Numbered from the stretch's first letter, positions 17,507-26,509 are shown. The stretch: DNA of 64,000 nucleotides from Sphingomonas crocodyli (GCF_004005865.1 NZ_SACN01000002.1:372001-436000); one strand, 5' to 3'. Program-made: numbers and translations. Notes: generated from the sequence alone by a model not told the origin.

Positions 17507-17875
17507 TCAGGGGCAGCGATGAAAGTGGTGCAGCGACCCGTCGGATGACCGCTCGCCCCGTCGGCCGGGTGATGCGGAGACGATGACGGTCGTTTTCGTT
17601 TCCGGCGGGCTCACGCGTTCGATCCGTTCTTCGGGACCTATCATGCGTGCTACGACGATTGTCGTCAGCCGATCGCCCTTCAGGCTCCATCGGCCTTCGA
17701 AGTCATAGCCGTGGAGACTGCCGTCATCGCTAAAGACGACGTGACTGCCGCCGTGGCAGGTGCCGGGATCCTCCTCCCAACTTCCCGCTATGTCGGCCTT
17801 CGAAACGATGGTCGCGGCCGCAGGATGAAGCGGCATGATCGCCGCAAAGGCGAAGGAGGTCAGGGCGTGACGCAT
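17507..17875 (-). CDS. Small secreted hypothetical protein
   Basis: A 122-residue protein with a short signal peptide (cleavage probably after AAA at about residue 21) followed by a beta-rich domain (DIAGSWEEDPGTC, VVFSDDGSLHGYDFEGRWSLKGDRLTT). The layout recalls lipocalin-like or heme-binding small periplasmic domains but I cannot assign a family. A pair of Cys residues lies at DPGTC and at the C-terminal HRCP. It converges with the glycosyltransferase gene with a 13-base gap. Confidence 0.55.
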   Translation of the reverse strand: MRHALTSFAFAAIMPLHPAAATIVSKADIAGSWEEDPGTCHGGSHVVFSDDGSLHGYDFEGRWSLKGDRLTTIVVARMIGPEERIERVSPPETKTTVIVSASPGRRGERSSDGSLHHFHRCP

Positions 17876-17954
17876 GGCCGCGACATAGGCCCGGTCGAAG
17901 GAGCGATCCAGTTCCGATGCCGAACCGGATCGCCCTACGCTTTGGTGACGGGCC

Positions 17955-18818
17955 TCAGCCCTTGCAGAGATCCTCGGTATAATCCCAGCCTTCGGCGGGG
18001 CCGAAGGTGATGCCGAGATCCTTCACGATGTCTTCCATCTGCCAGTCATAATAGCTGTCATAATCGACCATGAAGAGCAGGGTCTTGAGGTTCTGCCCGG
18101 CTTCGATGCCCCAGCGGGTCGCCTCCAGGATGATGTTCATCGCCTGCGGATAATGCAGGCCAACGCGGGTGAGCAGGGCCACGCTGACGAACTTGTTCGC
18201 CATCGTGAGGAAGCTCGCAAACTCGGGCGTGAAATGCTTGTAGGTCGACGCGATGTTCATATAGGCGAGCGCGTGTTCGCCGCCGTGGTTCGGGCCGAAA
18301 CCGGTCAGCAGGTGCTGCAGATCGTGCGTATGGCCGATCCGCTTCATCAGATAGTCGAGGTCGCTCTTCGGCTCGTAATTGTGGACGAAGTCGGCCTTGT
18401 AACCCTTGCCCAGGAACTCGCGCAGCGCGGCGCCCAGCGTGCCGGGCGCGCAATCCTTCACCCGATCGAGGCTGAGATTGACCGGCTTGCGCGCGTCGAG
18501 CCAGGCGGCGAATTCGGGGTTCTTCTCACGCTCCTCGGCGATCAGGCGGGTGCCTTCCTGCAGATCGGCGGTGTCGGCCAGCGCGCGCGACATGTTCGGG
18601 ATGTCGTAGGTCGTCGGCAGATCGTGGCCCATGCGGCGCAGGCTCATCGTCGTGAAGGCGTGCACGTAGAGCGGGCTGTTGAGATATTTGGACGTCGACA
18701 TCGGCACGCTGCCAGCGACCGGCTCCATGCCCATGCGCATGTAAGCGGCCTGTTCGGCGGTCATGCCGCCTTCGTAATTGCCGGTGTCCTTTTTCTCGAT
18801 GGTCGTCATCTCGTTCAT
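17955..18818 (-). CDS. Coq4 family protein
   Basis: A 287-residue protein with the Coq4 zinc-site signature HDxxH-x11-E, here H165, D166, H169 and E181 (HTHDLQHLLTGFGPNHGGE). In eukaryotes Coq4 organises ubiquinone synthesis and helps C1 decarboxylation. This copy lies directly after a TetR gene (19-base gap) and opposite an SDR, not with ubiquinone genes, so it may be a catabolic paralogue acting on a hydrophobic ring compound; that is inference. The N-terminus (MNEMTTIEKKDTGNYEGG) is extended relative to the conserved core. A ribosome site (GGGAGAGA) precedes the chosen ATG. Confidence 0.8.
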   Translation of the reverse strand: MNEMTTIEKKDTGNYEGGMTAEQAAYMRMGMEPVAGSVPMSTSKYLNSPLYVHAFTTMSLRRMGHDLPTTYDIPNMSRALADTADLQEGTRLIAEEREKNPEFAAWLDARKPVNLSLDRVKDCAPGTLGAALREFLGKGYKADFVHNYEPKSDLDYLMKRIGHTHDLQHLLTGFGPNHGGEHALAYMNIASTYKHFTPEFASFLTMANKFVSVALLTRVGLHYPQAMNIILEATRWGIEAGQNLKTLLFMVDYDSYYDWQMEDIVKDLGITFGPAEGWDYTEDLCKG

Positions 18819-18837
18819 GGATCTCTCTCCCAGAAAT

Positions 18838-19542
18838 CTAGATCGGTGTTGAAGGGGGTGGCAGCGCCTCGCCGCGTTCGGCCGCGAGCTGGGTCAGCAG
18901 CCGCTCGAGCAGCGGGCGATAATCGCAATAGCGTTCGTCGTCGGTCAGCACGGGGCCGAGTGCGCGCAGCGTAGGAAAGCGATCCTCCGGCGCTTCGAGC
19001 AGGGCGCGCGTGACCTTGACGCGGCGGGTTTCACCCTGCCGTTCCCATGCGCGCGCCATCGCGCCGGACACGGCGGTGCCGACCGCGATCCGCCCGCTTT
19101 CGCGGCACAGTTCGAACGCCTTTTCGGGGGTGAAGCCGCGCGCGACGAGCAGGGCGACGACGGTTTCGAGCGCGTACAGCCCTTCTTCGGGGCCGACCGC
19201 GCCGGATACGACCAGCCGCAGCAATTCGGGTTCGCTGGCCAGCAGTTCATAATCATGCGCGGCATTGGCGCGAATGATGTCGGCCCAGTGCTGCCCCTGT
19301 TCCTGGATTGCGGGCCGTTCGGACAGTGCGACCGCGACGAGGCTGTAAAGCTCGTCCTTATTCTCGACATAGGTGTAGATCGTGCCGACGCCGACGCCGA
19401 GCCGCATGGCGACCGCGCTGATGCTCAGCTGTTCGAGGCCGAGTTCCTTGCCCGCCTCGATCACCTGCCGCAGCGTCAGCGAGCGCGGACGCCCCACCGA
19501 ACGCCGCGCCTGTCCACGCGCTTCTGATCCACCCTCTTGCAT
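18838..19542 (-). CDS. TetR family transcriptional regulator
   Basis: A 234-residue TetR protein. The HTH is at about residues 20-60 (TLRQVIEAGKELGLEQLSI, then VGVGTIYTYVENKDELYSLV). The C-terminal ligand domain is long and ends in a Pro-rich tail. The start at 19542 (MQEGGSEARGQ) was chosen since the open frame upstream (to 19698) runs through the divergent promoter region and encodes no conserved sequence. It is followed by the Coq4-like gene on the same strand and faces the SDR at 19676. Repeated TTTCC half-sites in the gap are likely targets. Confidence 0.85.
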   Translation of the reverse strand: MQEGGSEARGQARRSVGRPRSLTLRQVIEAGKELGLEQLSISAVAMRLGVGVGTIYTYVENKDELYSLVAVALSERPAIQEQGQHWADIIRANAAHDYELLASEPELLRLVVSGAVGPEEGLYALETVVALLVARGFTPEKAFELCRESGRIAVGTAVSGAMARAWERQGETRRVKVTRALLEAPEDRFPTLRALGPVLTDDERYCDYRPLLERLLTQLAAERGEALPPPSTPI

Positions 19543-19564
19543 GAGTCGCGAAATACGGACCCTA

Positions 19565-19597
19565 TTTCCGAAAGGCAATTGGAAATTGGTTTCCGAA
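19565..19597. promoter_or_regulatory. Candidate TetR operator region
   Basis: TTTCCGAA occurs at 19565-19572 and again at 19590-19597. An inverted GGAAA at 19581-19585 pairs with TTTCC at 19590-19594 (GGAAATTGGTTTCC). The three half-sites lie between the divergent tetR and SDR starts, where a repressor would control both. Confidence 0.45.
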
Positions 19598-19675
19598 TGG
19601 TCGGCACGGTGGGAAAGCGCGGTTGACCGAGGGGCATATCGGTCGGCTTCTGCTCCGAAAGACAGGAGAGCGACG

Positions 19676-20491
19676 ATGGATCTGAGGCTGGCCGGCAAGC
19701 GAGCGCTCGTTACTGGATCGAGCGGGGGGATCGGCGCCGGGGTCGCCGAAATCCTGGCACGCGAAGGTGCCGCCGTGGTCGTTCATGGACGCGATACGGG
19801 CCGCGCCGAGGCGACCGCGGAGCGGATCCGCGCCGCTGGCGGGAAGGCCGCGATTGCGTGCGGCGATCTTGCGACCGATGCCGGGGGCGATGCCGTCGCC
19901 GATGCAGCGCTGGCGGCATTTGGGGGGATCGATATCCTCGTCAACAATGCGGGCGGCCGATCAAGCGACAATGGCGTGGCGGACTGGCTGCAGGCCGAGG
20001 GCGCCGACTGGGCCGATACCTATCAGATGAACACGGTCGCGGCCGCGCGCCTGATCCGTCGCCTGGTGCCGGGAATGAAAGAGCGCGGCTGGGGGCGGAT
20101 CATCCAGGTGGCGAGTGCGGCCGGCACGTCGCCCAGCGCCAACTCACCCCAATATGCCGCGTCGAAGGCGGCGATGATCAACATGACGGTGAGTCTCTCC
20201 AAGGCGCTGTCGCGCACGGGCGTTACCGTCAACACGATCAGCCCCGGCATGATCCAGACACCCGCCGTCGACGCTTGGCTCGATGGCATCGCCGAGGCGC
20301 GCGGATGGCCGGGCGATCGGGCGAAGAGCATGGCGTGGGTGCTCGACAATGCCGTCCACCAGACGGTCGATCGCATGGGCATGCCCGAGGATATCGGTAA
20401 CGTGATCGCATTGGTCGCGAGCCCGCTGGGCGATTTCATCAACGGCGCCAATTTCCGTGTCGACGGGGGCAATTCGCCTGCGGTGAACTGA
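19676..20491 (+). CDS. SDR family oxidoreductase
   Basis: A 271-residue classical SDR: TGSSGGIGAG cofactor loop at residues 13-22, NNAG in the central strand (LVNNAGGRSS), catalytic Ser in VASAAGTSPSANS, and Tyr/Lys in QYAASK. The C-terminal GANFRVDGGNSP is typical. The start at 19676 has a GGAGAG ribosome site, and the frame upstream belongs to the intergenic and TetR region. Divergent from the TetR-Coq4 unit, so likely under the same regulator. Substrate unknown; the family converts alcohols and ketones with NAD(P). Confidence 0.88.
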   Translation: MDLRLAGKRALVTGSSGGIGAGVAEILAREGAAVVVHGRDTGRAEATAERIRAAGGKAAIACGDLATDAGGDAVADAALAAFGGIDILVNNAGGRSSDNGVADWLQAEGADWADTYQMNTVAAARLIRRLVPGMKERGWGRIIQVASAAGTSPSANSPQYAASKAAMINMTVSLSKALSRTGVTVNTISPGMIQTPAVDAWLDGIAEARGWPGDRAKSMAWVLDNAVHQTVDRMGMPEDIGNVIALVASPLGDFINGANFRVDGGNSPAVN

Positions 20492-20546
20492 CGGGTTGCG
20501 CGGGGGGCACGCCCGCCTCTAATTTCGCGCGGCAGGGGAGCCGCGC

Positions 20547-21680
20547 ATGACCACGCCAGACGCCGACGATCACGCCCCGCTTCTCTCGATCATCATCCCC
20601 ACGTTCAACGAGGCGGCGAACATCGCCCCGCTGGTCGATGCGGTGGGCGCCGCGCTGGGCACGATTGCGTGGGAGATGATCGTCGTCGACGACGACAGCC
20701 CCGATCATACGTTCGATGTCGTCGCGGCCGTCGCGCGCACGCATCCCCATGTCCGCTGCATCCGCCGCGTCGGGCGACGCGGGCTTGCCTCGGCCGTGAT
20801 CGAAGGCGCGCTGGCGGCGAATGGTGATGTCGTCGCGGTGATGGATGCCGATTTCCAGCATGACGAAACGCGCCTGCCGCTGATGTATCGCGCGATGATC
20901 GATCAGAAGGCCGATCTGGTCGTCGCGACCCGCTATGGCAGCGGCGGCGGGGTGGGGGATTGGGATCCGACCCGCGCGGCGATCAGCGATGTCGCGACCC
21001 GCATGGGCCGCATCCTGATCGGCGATGCGACCACCGATCCGATGAGCGGCTTCTTCATGGTTCGCCGCGCGGTGCTCGCTTCCTCGGTCTATGATCTGTC
21101 GTTGCAGGGCTACAAGATCCTGCTCGACATTATCAGTTCCTCGCCGCGCCGGCTGCGCATCGCCGAAGTGCCCTATACCTTCCGGGGGCGGCGTGAGGGC
21201 CAGAGCAAGATCGGGCCGATGGTCTTCGCCGAATTCCTGTTCCTGCTGATCGAGAAATTGTCGCGCGGGCTGATCCCGCCGCGCTTCGTCTTGTTCTGTA
21301 TCGTCGGTGGGCTGGGCCTTGGCGTCCACCTCGTCATCCTCAATGGGCTGGGGGCGATCGGCTTCAGCTTCCTCGCGGCGCAGGCGTCGGCGATCGGCGG
21401 GGCAATGCTGTTCAACTATGTCTTGAACAATGAGTTTACCTATCGCGACAAGCGCCTGACCGGCATCAACGCGGTGTTCGGCGCCTTCGCCTTCGCCATC
21501 GTCTGTTCGATCGGGGCGCTCGCCAATGTCGGGGTGGCCGAACTGGCGATCCAGCAGACCGACAACTGGTCGATCGCGGGGATCGCCGGCGCGATCATGG
21601 GCGCGGTGTTCAACTTCGGCGCGGCGAGCAGCCTGATCTGGGGCCGCCGCGAAAAACGTCGCCGCAAGGCCGCCGCATGA
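20547..21680 (+). CDS. GT2 polyprenyl-phosphate glycosyltransferase fused to a GtrA-type flippase domain
   Basis: A 377-residue fusion. Residues 1-240 form a GT2 enzyme of the dolichyl-phosphate mannose synthase/GtrB type (LSIIIPTFNEAANIAPLV, metal motif DADFQHDE, TDPMSGFFMVRR, YTFRGRREGQSKIG). Residues about 245-370 carry four membrane helices of GtrA type (FVLFCIVGGLGLGVHLVI, NYVLNNEFTYRDKR). The two steps, making polyprenyl-P-sugar and moving it across the membrane, are thus joined in one polypeptide. The ribosome site GGGGAG precedes the ATG. It overlaps the GT-C gene by 4 bases, which can supply the final transfer step. Confidence 0.88.
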   Translation: MTTPDADDHAPLLSIIIPTFNEAANIAPLVDAVGAALGTIAWEMIVVDDDSPDHTFDVVAAVARTHPHVRCIRRVGRRGLASAVIEGALAANGDVVAVMDADFQHDETRLPLMYRAMIDQKADLVVATRYGSGGGVGDWDPTRAAISDVATRMGRILIGDATTDPMSGFFMVRRAVLASSVYDLSLQGYKILLDIISSSPRRLRIAEVPYTFRGRREGQSKIGPMVFAEFLFLLIEKLSRGLIPPRFVLFCIVGGLGLGVHLVILNGLGAIGFSFLAAQASAIGGAMLFNYVLNNEFTYRDKRLTGINAVFGAFAFAIVCSIGALANVGVAELAIQQTDNWSIAGIAGAIMGAVFNFGAASSLIWGRREKRRRKAAA

Positions 21681-23128
21681 GGGACAGCGACGCTGCGATC
21701 CGCAACGGCCGCATCGCGCTCATCCTCCTCCTGCTCGTTGCGGCGGGGCTGCGCTTCGGTTCGATCGATTATGCGCTGAGCTTCGACGAGATCGCGTCGA
21801 CGGTCTTCGCGCGCCAGCCGCTGTCCAATCTGTGGAGCGGCTGGATGGTGCGCGAGACCAATCCGCCGTTATTCTACACCTTGCTCCATGTCTGGATCCG
21901 CATCTTCGGATCGAGCGACGTGGCGGTGCGGGCGCTGCCTGCCGTCATCGGGCTGGCCACCATCGTCGTTGGTTATGGCGCGGGACGCAGGCTTGGCGGC
22001 GTCTGGGTGGGGCTCAGCGTTGCCGTGCTGATGGCGGTGTCGCCCGAACATATCCTGATGAGCCAGCTGGCGCGCGCCTATATCCTCGCCGCGCTGGGCG
22101 TGCTGATCGCGGTTCATGGCCTGATCGATCTGTTGCGTACGCGCGATATGCCGGTCTGGCCTGCACTCGCGCGTTATGCGATCGGCGCGCTGATCGCGCT
22201 CTACAGCCACACGATGCTGGTGCTGTTCGTGATGCTCGCCAACGTCGCCGTCTTCGGCGCGATCGCGATGCGGTGGGATGCGAAGCGCGCGCTTCTCCTG
22301 CCGTGGATCGTCACTAACGCGGTCGTCGTTTTGCTCTGGGCCTGGTGGGGCTGGATCACCTGGCAGCAGCTGGGCGGCGGCGGATCGAACATCACCTGGA
22401 TGACCGCACCGCCCTTGTCCGACGTCTATTGGGACATGCGCGAGACGTGGGTGCCGGTCGATTATGGCGTCGCCGGGCGCGTGGCGATGGCCGTGATCGC
22501 CGTGACCTTTGCCTATGCGCTGTGGCAGGGGCGGCGGCGCGGGCGCATCCTGATGCTGATCGGCGGAGCGGTGGCCGTACCCGCGATCCTCTATGCGATC
22601 AGCCTGAAGGTTCCGGTCTATAGCCCGCGCGCGATCTTCTGGCCGGGCCTATTACTGACGCTGGGGCTGGGCATCGCGATCGCCAGCCTGCCGAACCCGC
22701 GCTGGCGCCTGTCTGCGCTGGTGCTGCTGGTGACGGCGTCGATCGTGCAGCATCTGGCGTGGTTGCCCGATCGCGAGGCTGAGCGGTTCGACGACCTCGC
22801 TGTCGCCCTGCGTGCCCACCCTGAACGGCCGGTGCTGGTGCAGGACGAAAGCGTCGCGCTCGCGGTCGATTATTATTGCGGGGCGGCCTGCCCGCTGACC
22901 ATCGTCACGGTCGATCCGACGGTGCAGCGCGACTGGTTCCGTGGCCTGTCCGGCGCGCGCAACATCCTCCCCACACAGGCAGCCGCCTTCGTCGCCGACC
23001 GTCCATTCGCGACGGTCAAGCGCGACAATAAGGATGTCGAGCCGCTGTTCGCGCGCGATCCGCGCTGGACCGCGACGCGCAGCAAGTTCGGGATCGGCCT
23101 CTACTTGGCCGAATGGAGCCGGCGTTAG
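21677..23128 (+). CDS. GT39-type polytopic glycosyltransferase
   Basis: A 483-residue membrane protein with about ten to eleven helices. The first periplasmic loop has FDEIAS and, later, [14 protein letters not shown], the signature pattern of ArnT/PMT-like (GT39/GT-C) transferases that use polyprenyl-phosphate sugars. A short C-terminal periplasmic domain includes YYCGAACP. Start overlaps the GtrB-GtrA fusion stop, so the two probably form a complete Gtr-like glycosylation unit. The acceptor (lipid, O-antigen or protein) is unknown. Its stop overlaps the convergent phhB gene. Confidence 0.82.
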   Translation: MRDSDAAIRNGRIALILLLLVAAGLRFGSIDYALSFDEIASTVFARQPLSNLWSGWMVRETNPPLFYTLLHVWIRIFGSSDVAVRALPAVIGLATIVVGYGAGRRLGGVWVGLSVAVLMAVSPEHILMSQLARAYILAALGVLIAVHGLIDLLRTRDMPVWPALARYAIGALIALYSHTMLVLFVMLANVAVFGAIAMRWDAKRALLLPWIVTNAVVVLLWAWWGWITWQQLGGGGSNITWMTAPPLSDVYWDMRETWVPVDYGVAGRVAMAVIAVTFAYALWQGRRRGRILMLIGGAVAVPAILYAISLKVPVYSPRAIFWPGLLLTLGLGIAIASLPNPRWRLSALVLLVTASIVQHLAWLPDREAERFDDLAVALRAHPERPVLVQDESVALAVDYYCGAACPLTIVTVDPTVQRDWFRGLSGARNILPTQAAAFVADRPFATVKRDNKDVEPLFARDPRWTATRSKFGIGLYLAEWSRR

Positions 23129-23418
23129 TCGAGCAGAGCCTCGATCGCCTCGGCCATCGCCACGTCGCGCGACGAAAGCCCGCCTGCATCATGCGTGGTC
23201 AGCAGGATTTCGACCCGGTTCCACACGTTCGACCATTCGGGATGATGATCGGCCTTCTCCGCCAGCAGCGCCACGCGCGTCATGAAGGCGAAGGCTTCGG
23301 AGAAATCCTTGAACGTGAAGGTGCGCTTGATCGCATCGCGCCCCTCTTCATAGTCCCAGTCCGAAAAGGCATCGAGCGCATCGGCGCGTTCGGCATCGCT
23401 CAGGGCTTCGATCGCCAT
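23125..23418 (-). CDS. phhB: 4a-hydroxytetrahydrobiopterin dehydratase (PCD/DCoH)
   Basis: A 97-residue pterin-4a-carbinolamine dehydratase. The active-site pattern [18 protein letters not shown] at about residues 54-71 holds the conserved His-His and later Thr-His ([11 protein letters not shown]). It recycles the pterin cofactor of aromatic amino acid hydroxylases; no hydroxylase gene is adjacent. The start at 23418 ([11 protein letters not shown]) fits the normal family length; the longer open frame upstream overlaps the opposite metallopeptidase gene and is not coding. Confidence 0.92.
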   Translation of the reverse strand: MAIEALSDAERADALDAFSDWDYEEGRDAIKRTFTFKDFSEAFAFMTRVALLAEKADHHPEWSNVWNRVEILLTTHDAGGLSSRDVAMAEAIEALLD

Positions 23419-23457
23419 ATTCAGGTCTCCGGCTGGCGGTTTTGTTTCGTGGCCTCT

Positions 23458-23874
23458 ATGTCGCGGACGATGAGCGAAGGTCAAACATTTGCGCCCGATG
23501 CCGACCGGCTGGAAGCGATTGCGCGCGCGACCATCGCCAAACTGCCCGCCGAATTCGCGGCGCATATCGGCGATGTCGTGCTGCGGATCGAGGATTTCGC
23601 CGATGACGAGACGCTGGCCGAAATGGGGATCGAGAATCCGTTCGAACTGACCGGCCTCTACACCGGCCGGCCGATCGGGGAGAAATCGGTCGACCTGTCG
23701 GGCGCGCTGCCCGACATGATTCACCTCTATCGCCGCGCGATACTCGACGAATGGGTCGAAACCGGGGTCAGCATCGAGGCGCTGGTCGCGCATGTCGTGA
23801 TCCACGAGATCGGCCACCATTTCGGGCTGAGCGATGCCGACATGCACGCGCTGGAGGAAATGGCGGTTGATTGA
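23458..23874 (+). CDS. Zincin-like metallopeptidase family protein
   Basis: A 138-residue (or 134 from the ATG at 23470) small zincin-type protein. The [14 protein letters not shown] motif near the C-terminus is the HExxH zinc-binding helix with the third ligand Asp in position for this family. The N-terminus includes [19 protein letters not shown] and [16 protein letters not shown]. Substrates are unknown. The 3' end overlaps the start of ccmA by 8 bases, so translation is probably coupled. Confidence 0.82.
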   Translation: MSRTMSEGQTFAPDADRLEAIARATIAKLPAEFAAHIGDVVLRIEDFADDETLAEMGIENPFELTGLYTGRPIGEKSVDLSGALPDMIHLYRRAILDEWVETGVSIEALVAHVVIHEIGHHFGLSDADMHALEEMAVD

Positions 23875-24454
23875 GGCGCGGCTGGCCTTTGACAAGGTAT
23901 CCTGCCTGCGCGGTGACCGCCTCCTGTTCGAGGGGCTGAGCTTTGCGCTGACCGCAGGGCAGGCGGCTTTGCTCACCGGCCCCAATGGCGTCGGCAAATC
24001 GAGCCTGCTGCGCATCGCCGCGGGCCTGTTGCCGCCCGCCATCGGCACGGTCGAGCGCACCGGCCGGATCGCGCTGGCGGCCGAGACGGCGGCGCTCGAT
24101 GCGCGCATGCCGCTGGGCGATGCGCTCGGTTTCTGGGCGAAGCTCGACGGGGCGGGGCAAGGCGATGTCGCCCACGCGCTGGATGCGATGGGGATCGCCA
24201 ATCTGGCGCCGGTGCCCGTCCGTATGCTGTCGACCGGGCAGCGCAAGCGCGCGGTGCTGGCGCGGGTGATCGCGGGCAATGCGCCGGTCTGGCTGCTCGA
24301 CGAACCGGGCAACGGGCTCGACACCGCCTCGCTCGATCGGCTTGCGCAGGCGATGGCCGATCATCGCAAGGCGGGCGGCATCATCCTGGCCGCGACACAC
24401 CAGCCGCTCGGCCTGGACGATGCGATGCCCATCGTGTTGAGCGCCGCCGCATGA
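23867..24454 (+). CDS. ccmA: Heme exporter ATP-binding protein CcmA
   Basis: A 195-residue ABC ATPase of the cytochrome c maturation system I; with CcmB and CcmC it drives release of heme-loaded CcmE in the membrane. Walker [10 protein letters not shown], signature [13 protein letters not shown] and Walker [13 protein letters not shown] are complete. Start: the TTG at 23867 gives [13 protein letters not shown], the usual CcmA N-terminus; the ATG at 23834 adds a stretch that lies inside the upstream gene in another frame. Overlaps ccmB by 4 bases. The product is short, as is normal for CcmA. Confidence 0.88.
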   Translation: MIEARLAFDKVSCLRGDRLLFEGLSFALTAGQAALLTGPNGVGKSSLLRIAAGLLPPAIGTVERTGRIALAAETAALDARMPLGDALGFWAKLDGAGQGDVAHALDAMGIANLAPVPVRMLSTGQRKRAVLARVIAGNAPVWLLDEPGNGLDTASLDRLAQAMADHRKAGGIILAATHQPLGLDDAMPIVLSAAA

Positions 24455-25098
24455 GCGCGTGGACCGCCATTGTCCTGCGCGATCTGCGCGCCCACTATTC
24501 GGGGGGCGGCGCGGTGCTGCCGGTCGTCTTCTTCCTGCTGGTCGCGACGCTCTTTCCCTTCGCGGTCGGGCCGGATGGGGTGCTGCTCGCCAAGATCGGC
24601 GGCGGGGCGTTGTGGATGGCGGCCTTGCTCGCCGCCCTCCTGCCCGTCGATCGCCTGCTCGCGCCCGATGCCGAGGGCGGGGTGCTCGACCAATATTGCG
24701 TGCGTGGGCTGTCGGATGAGGGCGTGGCTGCCGCCAAGATCATCGCGCATTGGCTCGGCTTCGGTCCGCCCCTGATGATCGCAGCGCTTCCTGCCGCGGC
24801 CCTCCTGCGCCTCGACGGGCCGACGCTCGCGTTGCTGGAGGCGGGGCTTGCGATCGGCACGCCCGCGCTCGCGGCGCTCGGCCTGCTGACGAGTGCGCTC
24901 ACTCTCGGGTTGCGCGGGGCGGGGGCGCTGGCGGGGTTGCTGATGCTCCCGCTCGCGGTGCCGCTGCTCATCTTCGGTGCGGGCAGTTTCGGTGGTGACG
25001 GAATGGGCGCGATCAAGCTCCTCGCCGCCACCTCTCTCCTGCTACTCGCGGTCGCACCCTTCGGTGCGGGCGCGGCACTGCGCGCGGCACGGGAGTAG
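24451..25098 (+). CDS. ccmB: Heme exporter protein CcmB
   Basis: A 215-residue membrane protein with six helices; it is the permease partner of CcmA. Family landmarks are IVLRDLRAHYSGGG at the N-terminus, PVVFFLLVATLFPFAVGP, and DQYCVRGLSDEGVAAAKIIAHW in the first cytoplasmic loop. It overlaps ccmA. CcmC and the other ccm genes do not follow; an SDR gene begins 21 bases downstream, so the rest of the system must be encoded elsewhere in the genome. Confidence 0.9.
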   Translation: MSAWTAIVLRDLRAHYSGGGAVLPVVFFLLVATLFPFAVGPDGVLLAKIGGGALWMAALLAALLPVDRLLAPDAEGGVLDQYCVRGLSDEGVAAAKIIAHWLGFGPPLMIAALPAAALLRLDGPTLALLEAGLAIGTPALAALGLLTSALTLGLRGAGALAGLLMLPLAVPLLIFGAGSFGGDGMGAIKLLAATSLLLLAVAPFGAGAALRAARE

Positions 25099-25119
25099 AA
25101 CGACAAGAGGGAGAGGGCG

Positions 25120-25875
25120 ATGCAGGGCAAGTCGGCGCTGGTGACCGGCGGAGGGGGCGGCTTCGGCAAGGCGATCGCCGAACTGCTGCTGGCGGATGGC
25201 GTGGCGGTCACGCTCGCCGACAATGATCCCGCCAAGCTCGACGCTGCCCGCGACCTGCTCTCATCCAAGGTGCCCGGAGCGCGGATCGCGACCATTGCGG
25301 GCGACGCTACGTCGGAGGCCGATGTGCAAGTGGCGATCGATGCCGCGATCGCGCATGGCGGCGGGCTCGATATCGTGGTCGGCACGGTCGGCGGCGGATC
25401 GGGCTTCGGTGCGATCCTCGATCTGCCCTACGACAAGTTCATGAGTGATTATGCGCTCAACGTCGGCAGCGCCTTCCTGCTGGTGAAGCTCGCGACGCCG
25501 CGGATGCAGACGGGCAGCAGTTTCGTGTTCATCTCCTCGGCCGCCGCCGTGACCCCGCTCCCCAACCTCGTCAGCTATTGCACGGTGAAGGCGGGGCTCG
25601 ACCATTTCACGCGCAGCGCGGCGATCGAACTCAGCCCGCGCGGCATCCGCTTCAACGCGGTCCGCCCCGGCACGACCGAGACCGACGGCATGGCGCACGC
25701 CTTCGCGCGCGACGGCTTCGCGGCGTCGGCCGCGGCGAAGATCCCGCTCGCGCGCACCGGCAAGCCGTTCGATATCGCCAAGGCGGTCCATTACCTTGCG
25801 AGCGACGATGCCAGCTGGATCACCGGCCAGTGCTGGACGGTCGATGGCGGTGCGGGCCTGCGTACGGGCGGATAA
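25120..25875 (+). CDS. SDR family oxidoreductase
   Basis: A 251-residue SDR. Cofactor loop TGGGGGFGKA at residues 9-18 (Phe instead of the usual Ile), acidic LADND after strand 2 suggesting NAD preference, catalytic Ser in ISSAAAVTP and Tyr-x3-Lys in SYCTVK. The standard NNAG motif is changed to GTVGGG. C-terminal WITGQCWTVDGGAG is typical. The SnoaL-like gene follows after 11 bases, and this SDR/SnoaL pairing recurs at 53.5-54.9 kb. Confidence 0.88.
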   Translation: MQGKSALVTGGGGGFGKAIAELLLADGVAVTLADNDPAKLDAARDLLSSKVPGARIATIAGDATSEADVQVAIDAAIAHGGGLDIVVGTVGGGSGFGAILDLPYDKFMSDYALNVGSAFLLVKLATPRMQTGSSFVFISSAAAVTPLPNLVSYCTVKAGLDHFTRSAAIELSPRGIRFNAVRPGTTETDGMAHAFARDGFAASAAAKIPLARTGKPFDIAKAVHYLASDDASWITGQCWTVDGGAGLRTGG

Positions 25876-25886
25876 GGGAGGAAGAG

Positions 25887-26507
25887 ATGTCCGAAGAATT
25901 GCTCGCCCGGATCGATCGGCTGGAATCGATCGACGCGATCCGCCAGCTTGCCGCCAAATACAGCCTCGCGCTCGACATGCGCGACGCGAACGCCTGGGTC
26001 GGTCTGTTCCCCGAAGATGTGAAGGTCGGCGCCGGGCAGGTCGGCCGCGCGGCGATGCGCGCCTGGTTCGACGATACGATGCGGCTCCAGTTCACCGGCA
26101 CCTCGCACCATATTGGCGGGCACATCATCGAGTTTGACGATCCCGATCATGCCAAGGGCGTCGTCTATTCGAAAAACGAGCATGAGACCGGCGACGAATG
26201 GGTCATCATGCAGATGATGTATGTCGACAAGTACGACCGGATCGATGGCCGCTGGTATTTCCGCCGCCGCCTTCCGCTCTACTGGTACGCCACCGATCTC
26301 AACAAGCCGCCGATCGGCGACAACAAGATGCGCTGGCCCGATCAGGACGCCTATTCCGGCGGCTATCACGATTATTTCCCGAGCTGGAAGGAGTTCTGGG
26401 CGCGCGCGGGCGACGATGGTTCGCCGGTCGCCGAACCCGCGCCGCTGGAAGGTTTTCTCGACACGATGTCGCGCGGGGCGACCGCGCCGAAGATCCGGGT
26501 GCGTTAG
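25887..26507 (+). CDS. SnoaL-like (NTF2-fold) protein
   Basis: A 206-residue protein of the SnoaL-like superfamily. The N-terminal IDRLESIDAIRQLAAKYSLALDMRD is the typical opening helix pair, followed by a cone-shaped beta sheet (GTSHHIGGHIIEF, VVYSKNEHETGDEW) with tyrosine-rich lining (RRLPLYWYATDLNKPP). Such proteins include dehydratases, isomerases and small-ligand binders used in steroid and polyketide-type pathways; the reaction here is unknown. Start at 25887 follows GGGAGGAAG, a strong ribosome site. It is cotranscribed with the preceding SDR and ends at a striking hairpin. Confidence 0.85.
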   Translation: MSEELLARIDRLESIDAIRQLAAKYSLALDMRDANAWVGLFPEDVKVGAGQVGRAAMRAWFDDTMRLQFTGTSHHIGGHIIEFDDPDHAKGVVYSKNEHETGDEWVIMQMMYVDKYDRIDGRWYFRRRLPLYWYATDLNKPPIGDNKMRWPDQDAYSGGYHDYFPSWKEFWARAGDDGSPVAEPAPLEGFLDTMSRGATAPKIRVR

Positions 26508-26509
26508 GT

